From Haloarcula pellucida (GTDB taxonomy: Archaea > Halobacteriota > Halobacteria > Halobacteriales > Haloarculaceae): a stretch of DNA of 64,000 nt. Position 1 is the stretch's first letter, and each line of letters begins with the position of its first letter. Location: assembly GCF_014647235.1 (NCBI RefSeq), contig NZ_BMOU01000001.1, forward strand, positions 226,261 to 290,260, in the 5' to 3' direction. Shown here piece after piece: positions 16,296 to 25,491 of this stretch. A program made the translations under genes and the position numbers. The notes under the pieces were generated by a model, which did not search any database, had not been told where the DNA came from, and saw nothing but the letters and a program-made list of their open reading frames with translations.

Positions 16296-16523
16296 TCACG
16301 CCCGTTCGAGCGGGACGACCGAGACGTCGCCGTCGCTGTCGGCGGTCACCTCGTAGCCGCTGTACTCGAAGGTGACGCTGCCGGGCGCGTTACAGAAGAT
16401 GGCGTCCAGCGCGTCGCCGTCGATAGCGGGATAGAGCGTCTCCGAGAGGTCCGTCGGGTCGACGCCCTCCGCCGCTGCGACGGCCATCACCACTCTGTTG
16501 CTCAACTGGTCGTCTGAACCCAT
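16296..16523 (-). CDS. HalOD1 domain protein
   Basis: 75 residues, essentially a single HalOD1 (halobacterial output domain 1): VVMAVAAAEGVDPTDLSETLYPAIDGDALD, then VTFEYSGYEVTADSDGDVSVVPL. The domain is widespread in haloarchaea as a stand-alone protein or as the output module of response regulators, with unknown biochemical activity. It converges on purB with 24 bases between the stops. Confidence 0.85.
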   Translation of the reverse strand: MGSDDQLSNRVVMAVAAAEGVDPTDLSETLYPAIDGDALDAIFCNAPGSVTFEYSGYEVTADSDGDVSVVPLERA

Positions 16524-16692
16524 ACCGCCCGGTATCGACTGGTCCTTTGAATCTCTGGTGGCCGTAAGTATCCCTTACAGGGACAGTTTGGCGCTCACAC
16601 GTCGCTCGCGAGAGCGCGTGGACGGGTGCGCTGCGATCGGAGGCGACGAGAGAACGGAACGCTCAGGTGTCGTCCCGCCTATCAGTCGGTAG

Positions 16693-18003
16693 ATGGTTCT
16701 CGGTACCGACTCCCGCATCCTGACGCTGGCGTTCGCCCGGATGGCCGACGCGCTGGGCAACTCCTTTCTCATCATCGTCCTCCCGCTGTACATCGCCAGC
16801 GGGCAGGTCACGCTCGCGGGCATCGTCGGGACCGACCTGTTCGGGTTCGTCCTCCGTCAGGAGACGCTCATCGGTCTGGTCCTCTCGCTGTTTGGCCTGC
16901 TGAACTCCTTCGGCCAACCGATCACCGGTCGGCTCTCGGACCGAACCGGCCGTCGCCGGGCGTTCGTCCTCACGGGACTGGTCCTCTTCGCCGTCGGGAG
17001 CGCCGCCTACCCGTTCCTCACCTCGTACTGGTCGGTGCTGGCGGCCCGGGCGTTTCAGGGCGTCGGCGCGGCCTTTACCATCCCCGCGACGATCGCGTTG
17101 GTCAACGACTACGCCGAGAGCGACAGCGAACGCGGCGGGAACTTCGGCGTCTTCAACACGTTCCGGTTGATCGGCTTCGGGTTCGGGCCGATAATCGCGG
17201 GCGTCGTCATCACCGGTGGCCTCGGTGCCGAGGGCGTCGTCTCCTACGTCCTCGCCGGACTGACGTTCTCCGGGTTCACGGCCGCCTTCGCCGTCGCCGT
17301 CCTCGGGGCCGTGGTCAGTTTCGCGCTGGTGGCGCTGCTCATCGAGGACCCACCCGTCGCGGAGGACGCCGCGAGCAAGGACCTCTCTATCGCGGTGCTG
17401 GACCCCGACGGGAACGGACTGGACTCGGTGTTCGTCCTCGGCGTCGGCACGTTCATGATGGCGACGACCATCGCGCTGTTCGCGACGCTGGAGGGCCCGA
17501 TCCGGATGCGACTCGACGAGTCGACGTTCATGTTCAGCGTCCAGTTCGCCGCCGTCGTCATCGCGAACGTCCTCCTGCAGGTGCCCATCGGCCGGGCGAG
17601 CGACCGATTCGGTCGCCGTCCGTTCGTCGTCGCCGGATTCGTCGTCCTCGTCCCGTCGGTCTACGCGCAGGGTCTCGTCACCGACCCGTGGCTGATGCTC
17701 GGCGCGCGGTTCGTACAGGGTATCGCCGTCGCCCTCGTGTTCGCGCCGTCGCTGGCGCTGGCCGGTGACCTCGCGGGGGCGCGCGGGTCGGGGACGACGC
17801 TGTCGGTGCTGACGATGGCCTTCGGCCTCGGCGTCGCCGTCGGCCCCCTCGCCTCGGGCGTCCTGTTCAACCTCGGAAGCTTCAGCACCCCCTTCACCGT
17901 CGGCGCGGCGATGGCCCTGTTCGCGCTCGGACTGACCTACTGGCAGGTCGAGGAGACGCTGTCTGTGGGCGAGGACTCCCCGCGACTCTCCCCGCAGGAC
18001 TGA
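16693..18003 (+). CDS. MFS transporter
   Basis: 436 residues with twelve predicted membrane helices. The MFS loop signature occurs in both halves: GRLSDRTGRRRAF near 75-87 and GRASDRFGRRPF near 299-310. RAFQGVGAAFTIPA and RFVQGIAVALVFAPS mark the internal duplication. It is probably a drug or metabolite exporter of the DHA1 type; the substrate is unknown. The start ATG 16693 follows 169 bases of non-coding DNA after the HalOD1 gene. Confidence 0.9.
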   Translation: MVLGTDSRILTLAFARMADALGNSFLIIVLPLYIASGQVTLAGIVGTDLFGFVLRQETLIGLVLSLFGLLNSFGQPITGRLSDRTGRRRAFVLTGLVLFAVGSAAYPFLTSYWSVLAARAFQGVGAAFTIPATIALVNDYAESDSERGGNFGVFNTFRLIGFGFGPIIAGVVITGGLGAEGVVSYVLAGLTFSGFTAAFAVAVLGAVVSFALVALLIEDPPVAEDAASKDLSIAVLDPDGNGLDSVFVLGVGTFMMATTIALFATLEGPIRMRLDESTFMFSVQFAAVVIANVLLQVPIGRASDRFGRRPFVVAGFVVLVPSVYAQGLVTDPWLMLGARFVQGIAVALVFAPSLALAGDLAGARGSGTTLSVLTMAFGLGVAVGPLASGVLFNLGSFSTPFTVGAAMALFALGLTYWQVEETLSVGEDSPRLSPQD

Positions 18004-18041
18004 CCGCGAGCGTTAAGCCGGCGACCGTCGTAGCTCCTGAC

Positions 18042-18662
18042 ATGTTCGCAGACCGTACGGATGCCGGTGACCGACTCGCCGACGAACTCCGGCGGCAGGA
18101 CGTCGAGGCGGACATCGTGCTGGCCATCCCCCGTGGCGGCCTCCCCGTCGCGCGTCCCGTCGCGGACGCACTCGACGTCCCGTTAGACATCGTCGTCGCC
18201 CGCAAGGTGGGCGCGCCGGGGAACCCGGAACTGGCCGTCGCGGCCGTCGCCGACGACGGGACGACGTGGCGCAACGAGTCGCTCATCGGTTCGCTGGATC
18301 TGACGACCGACTACCTGGAGAGTCAGACCGAACACGAACAGCGCGCGGCCAAAGAGAAGTTCGACCGCTACCGCGCCGACCGGCCGCCGCTGGACCTCTC
18401 GGGCGAGCGCGTGCTGGTCGTCGACGACGGCCTCGCGACGGGCGCGACGATGCGGGCCTGCGTCGAACGGATCAAAGCGTCGGGAGCCGCGAGCGTCGTC
18501 GTCGGGGTGCCGGTGTCCTCGCCGGAGACGGCCGACGCCGTCGAACGCGTCACCGACGGCGTCGTCACGCTGGAGGAACCGCCGAACTTCAGCGCGGTCG
18601 GGCAGTTCTACCGCGACTTCTCACAGGTCACGGACGAGGAGGCGATGGCGCTGTTAGAGTAG
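18042..18662 (+). CDS. phosphoribosyltransferase family protein
   Basis: 206 residues. The PRPP-binding motif VLVVDDGLATGATM is at about 124-137. The N-terminal part has LAIPRGGLPVARPVADALDVPLDIVVARKVGAPGN split by short strands, typical of the stand-alone phosphoribosyltransferase family related to erythromycin-esterase-linked proteins rather than the pur/pyr enzymes. Substrate unknown. It starts 38 bases after the MFS gene. Its 3' end overlaps the convergent dapE by 9 bases. Confidence 0.85.
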   Translation: MFADRTDAGDRLADELRRQDVEADIVLAIPRGGLPVARPVADALDVPLDIVVARKVGAPGNPELAVAAVADDGTTWRNESLIGSLDLTTDYLESQTEHEQRAAKEKFDRYRADRPPLDLSGERVLVVDDGLATGATMRACVERIKASGAASVVVGVPVSSPETADAVERVTDGVVTLEEPPNFSAVGQFYRDFSQVTDEEAMALLE

Positions 18663-19853
18663 TCGCTCGACCGTCTCACGCACCGCGCGCGCGGCGGTCC
18701 GCACGTCCGAGAGCCTGACGTACTCACGCTTCGAGTGCGCGACGGCGCCCACCTCGTCGGTGAGGACGCCCGGCCCGAACACGACCGTCGGGGCCTGCTG
18801 AGCGAAGTAGGAGGCCTCCGTCGCCGCCTCGAACGGCCTGACCGTTCCGCCGCTGGCCTCTTGCAAGGTCCGGACCAGTTCCGCGTCGGGGTCCGTCGCG
18901 AACGCCTCCGGGAACGGCGTGTCGGGTCGGATGAGCGCCACGTCGAGGCTCATCGCGTCGGGAAGCCACCCACGGAGGTGTTCTTCCAGGGTCGCACAGA
19001 ACGCGTCGCTCGTCTCCGGCGGGACGCTCCGCCGGTCGAACGTGATGGTACACTCGGCGGGCACCTGATTGGTCGCCTCGCCACCCTCGACCATCGACGG
19101 CGTCAGGATGGGGCGACCCAGCGTCTCGTGGTCGTCCGGTCCTCGCGGTTCCCCGTCGTCACCGCTCGGGCCCTCCGAGGCGCTGCGCGCCTCGCGCTCG
19201 TCGTAACTCTCCAGCGCCTGCAGAATCGGCGCAGCGGCACGAATAGCGTTCAGCCCGCTCCCCGGGTCGGCGGCGTGGGCGCTCTCGCCGTGGATAGTGA
19301 CGGTGCCCTCGAACTGACCCTTCGCCGCCGTACACACGTCCAGTCCCGTCGGTTCGCCCACTATGTAGCCGTCGGCGTCGATAGTCTCGGCGAGGTGTGC
19401 GCCGCCGGTCTGTGTGGTCTCCTCGTCGATGGAGACGGCGAGCGTCACCGCGCCGTCGTCGGGGTCGACGGTGAGGAAGGCGTCCAGCAACGCCGCGAGC
19501 GGTCCCTTCGCGTCGCACGACCCGCGGCCACAGACCACGTCGCCCTCGCCCGCGTCCTCGCTCCCGTCGACTGCCTCGTCACCGGGCCGCTCCGTCCGTC
19601 GCTCGTAGGGAACGTGTGGCGGCACGGTGTCGATGTGGGTGTTGAAGACCAGATGCGTGTCGGCGCTCGCGGCGGCCTCGTGGTCGGCCGCGCCGCGCGT
19701 GGCGACGACGTTGCCGAGGTCGTCCACGCTCGCGGCCACGTCGGCCGCGTCGAGGGTGTCGAGCAGGACCGTCCGCATCTCGTCGACCGACTCGGTGGAG
19801 TCCGTCTCGACGGCCCGCCGGTGGAACTCCGCGAGGTCGAACGTCGCGCTCAT
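18654..19853 (-). CDS. dapE: M20 peptidase, probable succinyl-diaminopimelate desuccinylase
   Basis: 399 residues. M20 metal ligands: H73 in HIDTVPP, D114 in GSCDAKGP, the general base and ligand pair E144-E145 in SIDEETTQTGG, and E167 in GEPTG. Its ATG overlaps the stop of lysA by 4 bases, so it is the last gene of the dap-lys cluster. It would release succinate to give LL-diaminopimelate. Acetylornithine or acetyl-lysine deacetylase are alternatives on sequence alone; dapD in the cluster favours DapE. Confidence 0.87.
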   Translation of the reverse strand: MSATFDLAEFHRRAVETDSTESVDEMRTVLLDTLDAADVAASVDDLGNVVATRGAADHEAAASADTHLVFNTHIDTVPPHVPYERRTERPGDEAVDGSEDAGEGDVVCGRGSCDAKGPLAALLDAFLTVDPDDGAVTLAVSIDEETTQTGGAHLAETIDADGYIVGEPTGLDVCTAAKGQFEGTVTIHGESAHAADPGSGLNAIRAAAPILQALESYDEREARSASEGPSGDDGEPRGPDDHETLGRPILTPSMVEGGEATNQVPAECTITFDRRSVPPETSDAFCATLEEHLRGWLPDAMSLDVALIRPDTPFPEAFATDPDAELVRTLQEASGGTVRPFEAATEASYFAQQAPTVVFGPGVLTDEVGAVAHSKREYVRLSDVRTAARAVRETVERLL

Positions 19854-21085
19854 CGCTCCAGACTCGTCACGTCGTCGAGCGTCTCTCGCTCCCGGACGAT
19901 ACGCGTCTCGCCGCCCTCCATGGCGACTTCCGCAGGTCGGGGTTGGGAGTGGAACTGGTTGGCCAGTTCGTAGCCGTACGCGCCGGCGTTGCCGATGGCC
20001 AGGAGGTCCTCACGCTCCGGGCGAGCGATTGGTCGGTCGGTACAGAACACGTCGGCGCTCGTACAGCACGGCCCGCCGACGGAGACGGGGTCGGCCTCGC
20101 GGTCCGGCGCGGTCACGTTCCGAATCGGGTGGTAGGACCCGAACATCGCCGGGCGGATGAGCGTCGCCAGCGAGGCGTCGACGCCGACGACGGTTGCTGC
20201 GGGCGTCTCCTTGACGGTGTTGACCTCGGTGAGGATGCATTCCGCGTCGGCGACGACGTAGCGGCCCGGTTCGAGTTTGATCTGGGCGTCCAGTTCCCCC
20301 ACGGCGTCGCGGACCTTCTCACCGACGACCTGCATGTCGAGTGGCTCCTCGTCCTCGCGGTACGGGACGCCGAACCCGCCGCCGAAGTCGACGAACTCCA
20401 GCGGCGTGACTTCGGTCTCGATTCGCTGGCCCATGTCTGCGACCTTCCCGATGGCCCGACAGTGGTCGTCCAGGTCGTCGTGGAGGACGCCGCTCCCCGC
20501 GTGGGCGTGGATGCCGACGAGGTCGAACCGCTCGGCCACGTCTTCGGCCACCTCGGGTACCTGCTCGTACGGGATGCCGAACTTCGCGTCCTTCCCGGTC
20601 GCGACCTTCTCGTGGTGGCCCGTGCCGATACCGGGGTTGACGCGGATGGCGACGCGGCCGTCGTAGCCGCGTGCTTCGAGGCGGTCGAACGTGTCCCGGG
20701 CGCCGCCGGTGATGGTCAGGCCGGGGTGGTCTTCAGCGAGGGCGACGGCGTAGTCGAGGTCGCGGTCCGGCGGGTTGACCGCGGTGTACTGCAACGTATC
20801 CGGGTCCGCACCGGCGTCGATTGCACGCTGGAGTTCCCCCCACGCGGCGCACTCGATGTCGGCGCCGGTCTCCAGCAGTTTCGAGAGGACGGCGCGGCCG
20901 GTGTGGGCCTTCGCCGCGTACATCACGTGGGCGTCGGGGAACGCCGACGCGAACCGCTCGTAGTTCTCGGCGACGCGGTCCACGTCGAGCACGTACAGCG
21001 GCGTCCCGTGTTCGGCCGCGAGTCGACCGAGTCGGTCGTGGTCCCAGTCCGCGAGGCGGCGGACGGGCGGCGAGTCGTGACTCAT
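19850..21085 (-). CDS. lysA: diaminopimelate decarboxylase
   Basis: 411 residues from ATG 21085 (MSHDSPPVRR). Fold III PLP enzyme: the PLP Lys K59 lies in MYAAKAHTG, the phosphate-binding FGGGFGVPY near 230, the substrate Cys region GGPCCTSADVF near 335 and AGAYGYELANQFHS near the end. It decarboxylates meso-diaminopimelate to lysine. Directly upstream of dapE (ATGA overlap) and downstream of a membrane protein gene. No dapF lies between them. Confidence 0.93.
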   Translation of the reverse strand: MSHDSPPVRRLADWDHDRLGRLAAEHGTPLYVLDVDRVAENYERFASAFPDAHVMYAAKAHTGRAVLSKLLETGADIECAAWGELQRAIDAGADPDTLQYTAVNPPDRDLDYAVALAEDHPGLTITGGARDTFDRLEARGYDGRVAIRVNPGIGTGHHEKVATGKDAKFGIPYEQVPEVAEDVAERFDLVGIHAHAGSGVLHDDLDDHCRAIGKVADMGQRIETEVTPLEFVDFGGGFGVPYREDEEPLDMQVVGEKVRDAVGELDAQIKLEPGRYVVADAECILTEVNTVKETPAATVVGVDASLATLIRPAMFGSYHPIRNVTAPDREADPVSVGGPCCTSADVFCTDRPIARPEREDLLAIGNAGAYGYELANQFHSQPRPAEVAMEGGETRIVRERETLDDVTSLER

Positions 21086-21136
21086 TGGCCGTACAACGGC
21101 GACGGCGGCTAACAAGGGTTCCGCTTCGATAGCACC

Positions 21137-21670
21137 TCAGGGCATGCTCTCTGCGGTCTCGACACCCGCCCGCAGTCGGCCCCGAACGGTGGCGTAGGTC
21201 GCCCCGAGGAGGACGCCGTAGACGACGTGGGCGACGCCCACCGAGACGACGACGAGGAACGTCCCGAGCAACCCCGGAAGCGGCACCAGTGGCTCCGGGA
21301 ACGACTGGACGCCCAGCGCTTGCATCGAGACGGGCAACAACACCCCCGTCGAGAGCAGCCCGATGGCGGCCGCGTAGACGACGCCGGCCGCGACGTACTC
21401 GGCCAGTTCAGTCGTCTGCTCGTCGACCAACGGATGCGAGACGAGGAGGCTGAACACCACGCCAGCGAGGACGCTGTTCAGCAGGTGGACGGCCCAGCCA
21501 CCGACCACCGTCGGCCACCCGTAGAGCGCGCCCACGAACGGCATGAGGTTCGCACCGGCGTGGAAGACGATTCCCATTCCGACGCCGCCGACGAGTCCGC
21601 CAGCGGCGCCCGCACCCCACTCGTACCGGAGCGAGTGTGCGAGACGTGCGGTGCCGAGTCGCTCGCTCAT
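21137..21670 (-). CDS. membrane protein inside the dap-lys cluster, unknown
   Basis: 177 residues from ATG 21670 (MSERLGTARL). Four hydrophobic regions: about 19-38, 50-72, 90-118 and 138-165. The central YGWPTVVGGWAVHLLNSVLAGVVFS and the short loops give no enzymatic motif. A TATA-like AAATATAC run lies upstream near 21694-21703, so it may be transcribed from its own promoter rather than only from dapD. A role in lysine transport is possible but unsupported. Confidence 0.6.
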   Translation of the reverse strand: MSERLGTARLAHSLRYEWGAGAAGGLVGGVGMGIVFHAGANLMPFVGALYGWPTVVGGWAVHLLNSVLAGVVFSLLVSHPLVDEQTTELAEYVAAGVVYAAAIGLLSTGVLLPVSMQALGVQSFPEPLVPLPGLLGTFLVVVSVGVAHVVYGVLLGATYATVRGRLRAGVETAESMP

Positions 21671-21845
21671 ACCGACCACTATGCGAGTTGGTAACAAATA
21701 TACAACAGATAGTGTACGCCGGCGTCCGTGTGAGTAACGCGCGCTTACGCTCCGACACTCGATGGAGAGCGTGGTCTGTCTGCTCGCTACTACTCACGAC
21801 TCCCTTCGGTCGCCGCTCGCAACCCGAGGGGGCGCTCTCCCCTGC

Positions 21846-22685
21846 TTAGTCTCTGAGCGCGTCCTCTCGCTCCGTCGCCTCCAGCGTCTCCTCCTCGACG
21901 TCGGTGGCGACGACGGCGGGCTTGTACGCGCCGCCGGGAATGAGGTCGTTCTCGCCGACCGAGGAGTCGACGAAGCGCTGGAACGCACGCCGCTCGGGCG
22001 GCAGTTCGCCGTAGATGACCTCGTCCTCGACGAGGTCGTAGACGGGGATGCGCGGGGTCAGGAGCGTGTTCTCGCCGACGACGCTCCCTTCGCCCACGAC
22101 GAATCCGCTGGTCACGCGACAGCCGGCACCGAGCGAGACATCGTCCTCGACGATGACCGGCGCGCTCTCGACCGGTTCGAGGACACCGCCGATGAGCGTG
22201 TTCGCGCCGAGTTTGACGTTCTCGCCGATCTGGGCACAGGAGCCGACGGTGTCACAGGAGTCGATGAGGGTGCCGTCGCCGACGTGTGCGCCGATATTGA
22301 CGAAGGAGGGCGACATCATGATGCAGTCCTCGCCGAGGTACGCGCCCCGGCGGATGGTCGTCCCGTCGGGCGTGTTCCGGGTGCCGCGCTCGCCGAGGTC
22401 ACCGGTGTCTCGGAGGGGAAGGACGTCGTGGTACTTGACCCCGCCGTACTCTCGGCTGTGGGTCTTCCGGAACGCGAAGTTGAGCAGGATGCCCTGCTTG
22501 ACCCACTCGTTTGCCTGCCACTCGCCGTCGACCTTCTCGGCGGCGCGGACGTCGCCGTTCTCCAGCGCGGTGAGGAACGCATCGAGCGTGTCCAGTTGCG
22601 GCGGTTCGACGTCCTCTACGGTGGCTCCCTGTTCGTACGCTGTCCAGAGGTCCCCGATGTTCTGTTCGAGGTCTTGTCCGAGCAT
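21846..22685 (-). CDS. dapD: tetrahydrodipicolinate N-succinyltransferase
   Basis: 279 residues from ATG 22685 (MLGQDLEQNIGDLW); the long upstream in-frame extension is not convincing. The C-terminal two thirds form a left-handed beta helix of hexapeptide repeats (SFVNIGAHVGDGTLIDSC, ENVKLGANTLIGGV, DDVSLGAGCRV). The active-site region MMSPSFVNIGA is present. It uses succinyl-CoA to block the amine of tetrahydrodipicolinate, which places this organism on the succinylase route. Downstream of dapB and a zinc-ribbon gene. Confidence 0.93.
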   Translation of the reverse strand: MLGQDLEQNIGDLWTAYEQGATVEDVEPPQLDTLDAFLTALENGDVRAAEKVDGEWQANEWVKQGILLNFAFRKTHSREYGGVKYHDVLPLRDTGDLGERGTRNTPDGTTIRRGAYLGEDCIMMSPSFVNIGAHVGDGTLIDSCDTVGSCAQIGENVKLGANTLIGGVLEPVESAPVIVEDDVSLGAGCRVTSGFVVGEGSVVGENTLLTPRIPVYDLVEDEVIYGELPPERRAFQRFVDSSVGENDLIPGGAYKPAVVATDVEEETLEATEREDALRD

Positions 22686-22789
22686 CTTGGCCGTCGGTAC
22701 CGCCTCCGGACGTATAGCGACCGGGGATTTCGACCGGTCACGGCGACGACACCTGCTGGGGAAACCGGCGTTCGAAAACCGCCGGTATC

Positions 22790-22918
22790 TCAGTCCGACC
22801 CTTCGCCCGGAACGTACCCGCAGTCCGGACAGAGTCCGACGCTGGTCGCTATCTCGAACTCGCCGGAACAGTGGGGACACTTCGACGCTGGCAGTCGACC
22901 GCTGTGTTGCGTAGCCAT
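22790..22918 (-). CDS. 42-residue zinc-ribbon protein
   Basis: Short frame from ATG 22918 to TGA 22790-22792: MATQHSGRLPASKCPHCSGE, then EFEIATSVGLCPDCGYVPGEGSD. Two CxxC knuckles (KCPHCSG and LCPDCGY) 15 residues apart make a compact zinc ribbon. It lies on the same strand between dapB and dapD, 75 bases before the dapB stop in transcription order and 104 bases before dapD, so it is probably co-transcribed with them. Function unknown. Confidence 0.6.
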   Translation of the reverse strand: MATQHSGRLPASKCPHCSGEFEIATSVGLCPDCGYVPGEGSD

Positions 22919-22993
22919 ACCTGTCGCTCCGGCGCCGCTTCGTATAAGGCTATGCGTTATATTGACCGAACTGTATTAGGGTGTCGAAGGAGC

Positions 22994-23752
22994 CTATGAG
23001 GCGTCGACGACCTCGCCGAACTCGTACTGTCCGGGGTCGCGGCCGACGAGCCACGTCGCCGCGTCCAGCGCGCCCGCCGCAAAGACGCCGCGGTCCTCGG
23101 CCCGGTGTGAGAGAGACAGCACTTCGTCGTTGCCCGCGAGGATGAGTTCGTGTTCGCCGCGGATGTCGCCCGCTCGACGAGCGAAGACGCCGATTTCGTC
23201 CTCGTCACGTGGCGCGTGGCCCTCTCGGCCGTAGACGGGGTCGACGTCCCGCTCTTCCTGAATCGTCGCGAGGATGCTGTTTGCCGTGCCCGACGGCGCG
23301 TCGACCTTGCCGTTGTGGTGGCTCTCCATGAGTTCGAGGTCGTAGTCGTCCAGCGCGCGGACGGCCTCGCCGACGAGTCGCTGGAGCACCTGAATCCCCT
23401 GCGAGAAGTTGCTCGCCTTCAGGAGCGGCACCTCCGCGCTGACGGCGGCGAGGTGGTCGAGGCCGTCCTCGTCGAACCCGGTAGTGCCGACGACCATCGC
23501 GACGCCCGTCTCGGCGCAGGCGTCGGCGACGGTCAGCGCGCCCTCGGGGGCCGCGAAGTCGACGACCACCTCGGCGTCGTACTCCCGGAGCGCGTCGGCC
23601 GCCTCGTCGGGGTGGACGACCGGGACGCCGTGGGCCCGTTCGACGTCGCTCGTGGCGAACCCGACGACGACCTCGACGTCGCGGTCGGCGGCCGTCTCGA
23701 CGACGGCACCGCCCATCCGGCCGGTGAGGCCGTTGACGGCGACCCGCGTCAT
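22994..23752 (-). CDS. dapB: 4-hydroxy-tetrahydrodipicolinate reductase
   Basis: 252 residues. The NAD(P)-binding GLTGRMGGAVVETA is at about 8-21, GTTGF near 90 and the catalytic/substrate signature ESHHNGKVDAPSGTA near 143-157 (His, Lys). It reduces the dapA product to tetrahydrodipicolinate. Its ATG overlaps the stop of dapA by 4 bases, showing translational coupling in the order dapA-dapB. Confidence 0.95.
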   Translation of the reverse strand: MTRVAVNGLTGRMGGAVVETAADRDVEVVVGFATSDVERAHGVPVVHPDEAADALREYDAEVVVDFAAPEGALTVADACAETGVAMVVGTTGFDEDGLDHLAAVSAEVPLLKASNFSQGIQVLQRLVGEAVRALDDYDLELMESHHNGKVDAPSGTANSILATIQEERDVDPVYGREGHAPRDEDEIGVFARRAGDIRGEHELILAGNDEVLSLSHRAEDRGVFAAGALDAATWLVGRDPGQYEFGEVVDAS

Positions 23753-24675
23753 CGTTCTATCTCCGCGTACTCGTCTTCGAGGTCCTCGTCCTCGAGCACC
23801 GCGAGTACGTCACGCAGGTCGTCGAGGTGTTCCTCGGAGAGGCGCGTCAGCGGCGACCGGACGTTGGCGGGCCCATAGCCCCGGATGCGCATCGCCTCCT
23901 TGACCGGGATGGGGTTCGTCTCGACGAACAGCGTACGGAACAGCGGCCCCAGTTCGTGGTGGATGGCCCGAGCGCGTTCGTAATCCTCGGCCAGTGCCGC
24001 GCCGACCATCGCACAGGTCCGTTCGGGTTCGACGTTCGCGGAGACGGAGATACAGCCGTGACCACCGACAGCGAGGATGGGGAGGGTCATGCCGTCGTCG
24101 CCCGACAGCACCGTGAACTCCTCGTCGCGCGTGCGCTCGATGATCTCCGAGATCTGGTTCATATCGCCGCTGGCGGCCTTGAACGCGCGGATGTTCTCGT
24201 GGCTCGCCAGTTCGACGGCCGTGTCCGGTTCGATGTTGCGTCCGGTGCGCGAGGGAACGTTGTAGACGATTTGCGGGCAGTCGACCTCGTCGGCGATGGT
24301 CGTGTAGTGGTCGATAAGGCCCTGTTGTTCGGGCTTGTTGTAGTACGGCGAGATGAGCAAGAGAGCGTCCGCACCGGCGTCGGCGGCCCGCTGAGAGAGC
24401 GAGAGCGCCTCGCGGGTGTTGTTCGACCCGGTGCCGGCGATGACCGGCACGTCGTCGACGGCGTCGATGACGGCCTCGACGACCTCGACGTGTTCGTCGT
24501 GGGTCATCGTCGCGGACTCGCCGGTCGACCCGACCGGGACGAGGCCGTCGACGCCGGCCGCTTCGAGTCGCTGGGCGTCTGCTCGGAGTGTCTCGAAGTC
24601 GATACTGCGGTCCTCGTCGTCGTTGAACGGCGTACACATCGCGGGGTAGACGCCGTGGAAATCGATTGCTGTCAT
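23749..24675 (-). CDS. dapA: 4-hydroxy-tetrahydrodipicolinate synthase
   Basis: 308 residues from ATG 24675 (MTAIDFHGVYPAM). Schiff-base Lys K166 in FKAASGD, Y138 in VYNVPSRTGRN, and the pyruvate carboxylate loop GSTGES near 49-54. It condenses pyruvate with aspartate semialdehyde. First gene of the dap-lys cluster; the 272 bases upstream hold no other gene and must contain the operon promoter. 2-keto-3-deoxygluconate aldolase relatives exist, but the dap context settles the call. Confidence 0.93.
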   Translation of the reverse strand: MTAIDFHGVYPAMCTPFNDDEDRSIDFETLRADAQRLEAAGVDGLVPVGSTGESATMTHDEHVEVVEAVIDAVDDVPVIAGTGSNNTREALSLSQRAADAGADALLLISPYYNKPEQQGLIDHYTTIADEVDCPQIVYNVPSRTGRNIEPDTAVELASHENIRAFKAASGDMNQISEIIERTRDEEFTVLSGDDGMTLPILAVGGHGCISVSANVEPERTCAMVGAALAEDYERARAIHHELGPLFRTLFVETNPIPVKEAMRIRGYGPANVRSPLTRLSEEHLDDLRDVLAVLEDEDLEDEYAEIER

Positions 24676-24947
24676 TGCTGAGTGCTGTGGTGTCGCTCTG
24701 GGATATGTGGTCCGGTTGCAGGCGGTGCGGGAGAAATCGACCCGTGACGGGGGTGCCACGCCCGCCGCGAGTCAGTAGTGGTGCGTGCGCTTACGTTTCG
24801 AGCGGACGCAGACGCCGCTGACGACCGGTCCGTCCGTGGCGTGAGAGCGGCGTCGCATGCTTGTGTGACAGACCGTGAGGGACTTAGCTGTTGTGTTCTT
24901 TCGTGTTCATCCGAAAACCTATCCGAGAGGGGCCGCCAAATCCAGTT

Positions 24948-25445
24948 ATGACCGTATCACACCCGGGTCAGCGCGTCGCCGTCCTCGCCGACGCGCAGAA
25001 CCTCTATCACACCGCCCGGAGTCTCTACACGCGGAACATCGACTACTCGGCCCTGCTGGAGGAGGCCGTCGACGGCCGGGAACTCACTCGCGCCATCGCC
25101 TACGTCATCCGTGCAGACTCCCCCGAGGAGGAGACGTTCTTCGAGGCGCTCGTCGACATCGGCTTCGAGACGCGCATCAAGGAGATAAAGACGTTCCAGG
25201 ACGGGTCGAAGAAGGCCGACTGGGACGTGGGGATGAGTCTCGACGCCGTCACGCTGGCGAAACACAACGACGCCGTCGTCCTCTGTACCGGCGACGGCGA
25301 CTTCGCTCGGGTCTGTCGCTACGTCCGTCACGAGGGCTGTCGCATCGAGGCGATGGGCTTCGAGGAGTCCTCTTCGGAGGACCTGAAAGACGCCGTCGAC
25401 GGGTTCGTCGACCTGAGCGAGGACCCGGACCGGTTCCTGCTGTAG
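24948..25445 (+). CDS. NYN domain (LabA/DUF88) protein
   Basis: 165 residues from ATG 24948. NYN/PIN-like nuclease fold: VAVLADAQNLYHTARS near 11-26 (conserved Asp), DWDVGMSLDA near 99 and VVLCTGDGDFARVCRYV near 114-130 (Asp pair). The acidic residues match the metal site of this family, implicated in RNA processing. The substrate is unknown. Preceded by 272 bases without genes; several in-frame starts exist upstream but lack family similarity. Confidence 0.85.
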   Translation: MTVSHPGQRVAVLADAQNLYHTARSLYTRNIDYSALLEEAVDGRELTRAIAYVIRADSPEEETFFEALVDIGFETRIKEIKTFQDGSKKADWDVGMSLDAVTLAKHNDAVVLCTGDGDFARVCRYVRHEGCRIEAMGFEESSSEDLKDAVDGFVDLSEDPDRFLL

Positions 25446-25491
25446 TGGTCACTCACGAGCAGTCGGTCTCGGCGAATATACGCTGTCGGGC

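Noticed and set aside
22686..22880. N-terminal extension of dapD from an upstream start
   Set aside because: Extension overlaps the zinc-ribbon gene and is Arg/Ser-rich, unlike any DapD; ATG 22685 gives the family start.
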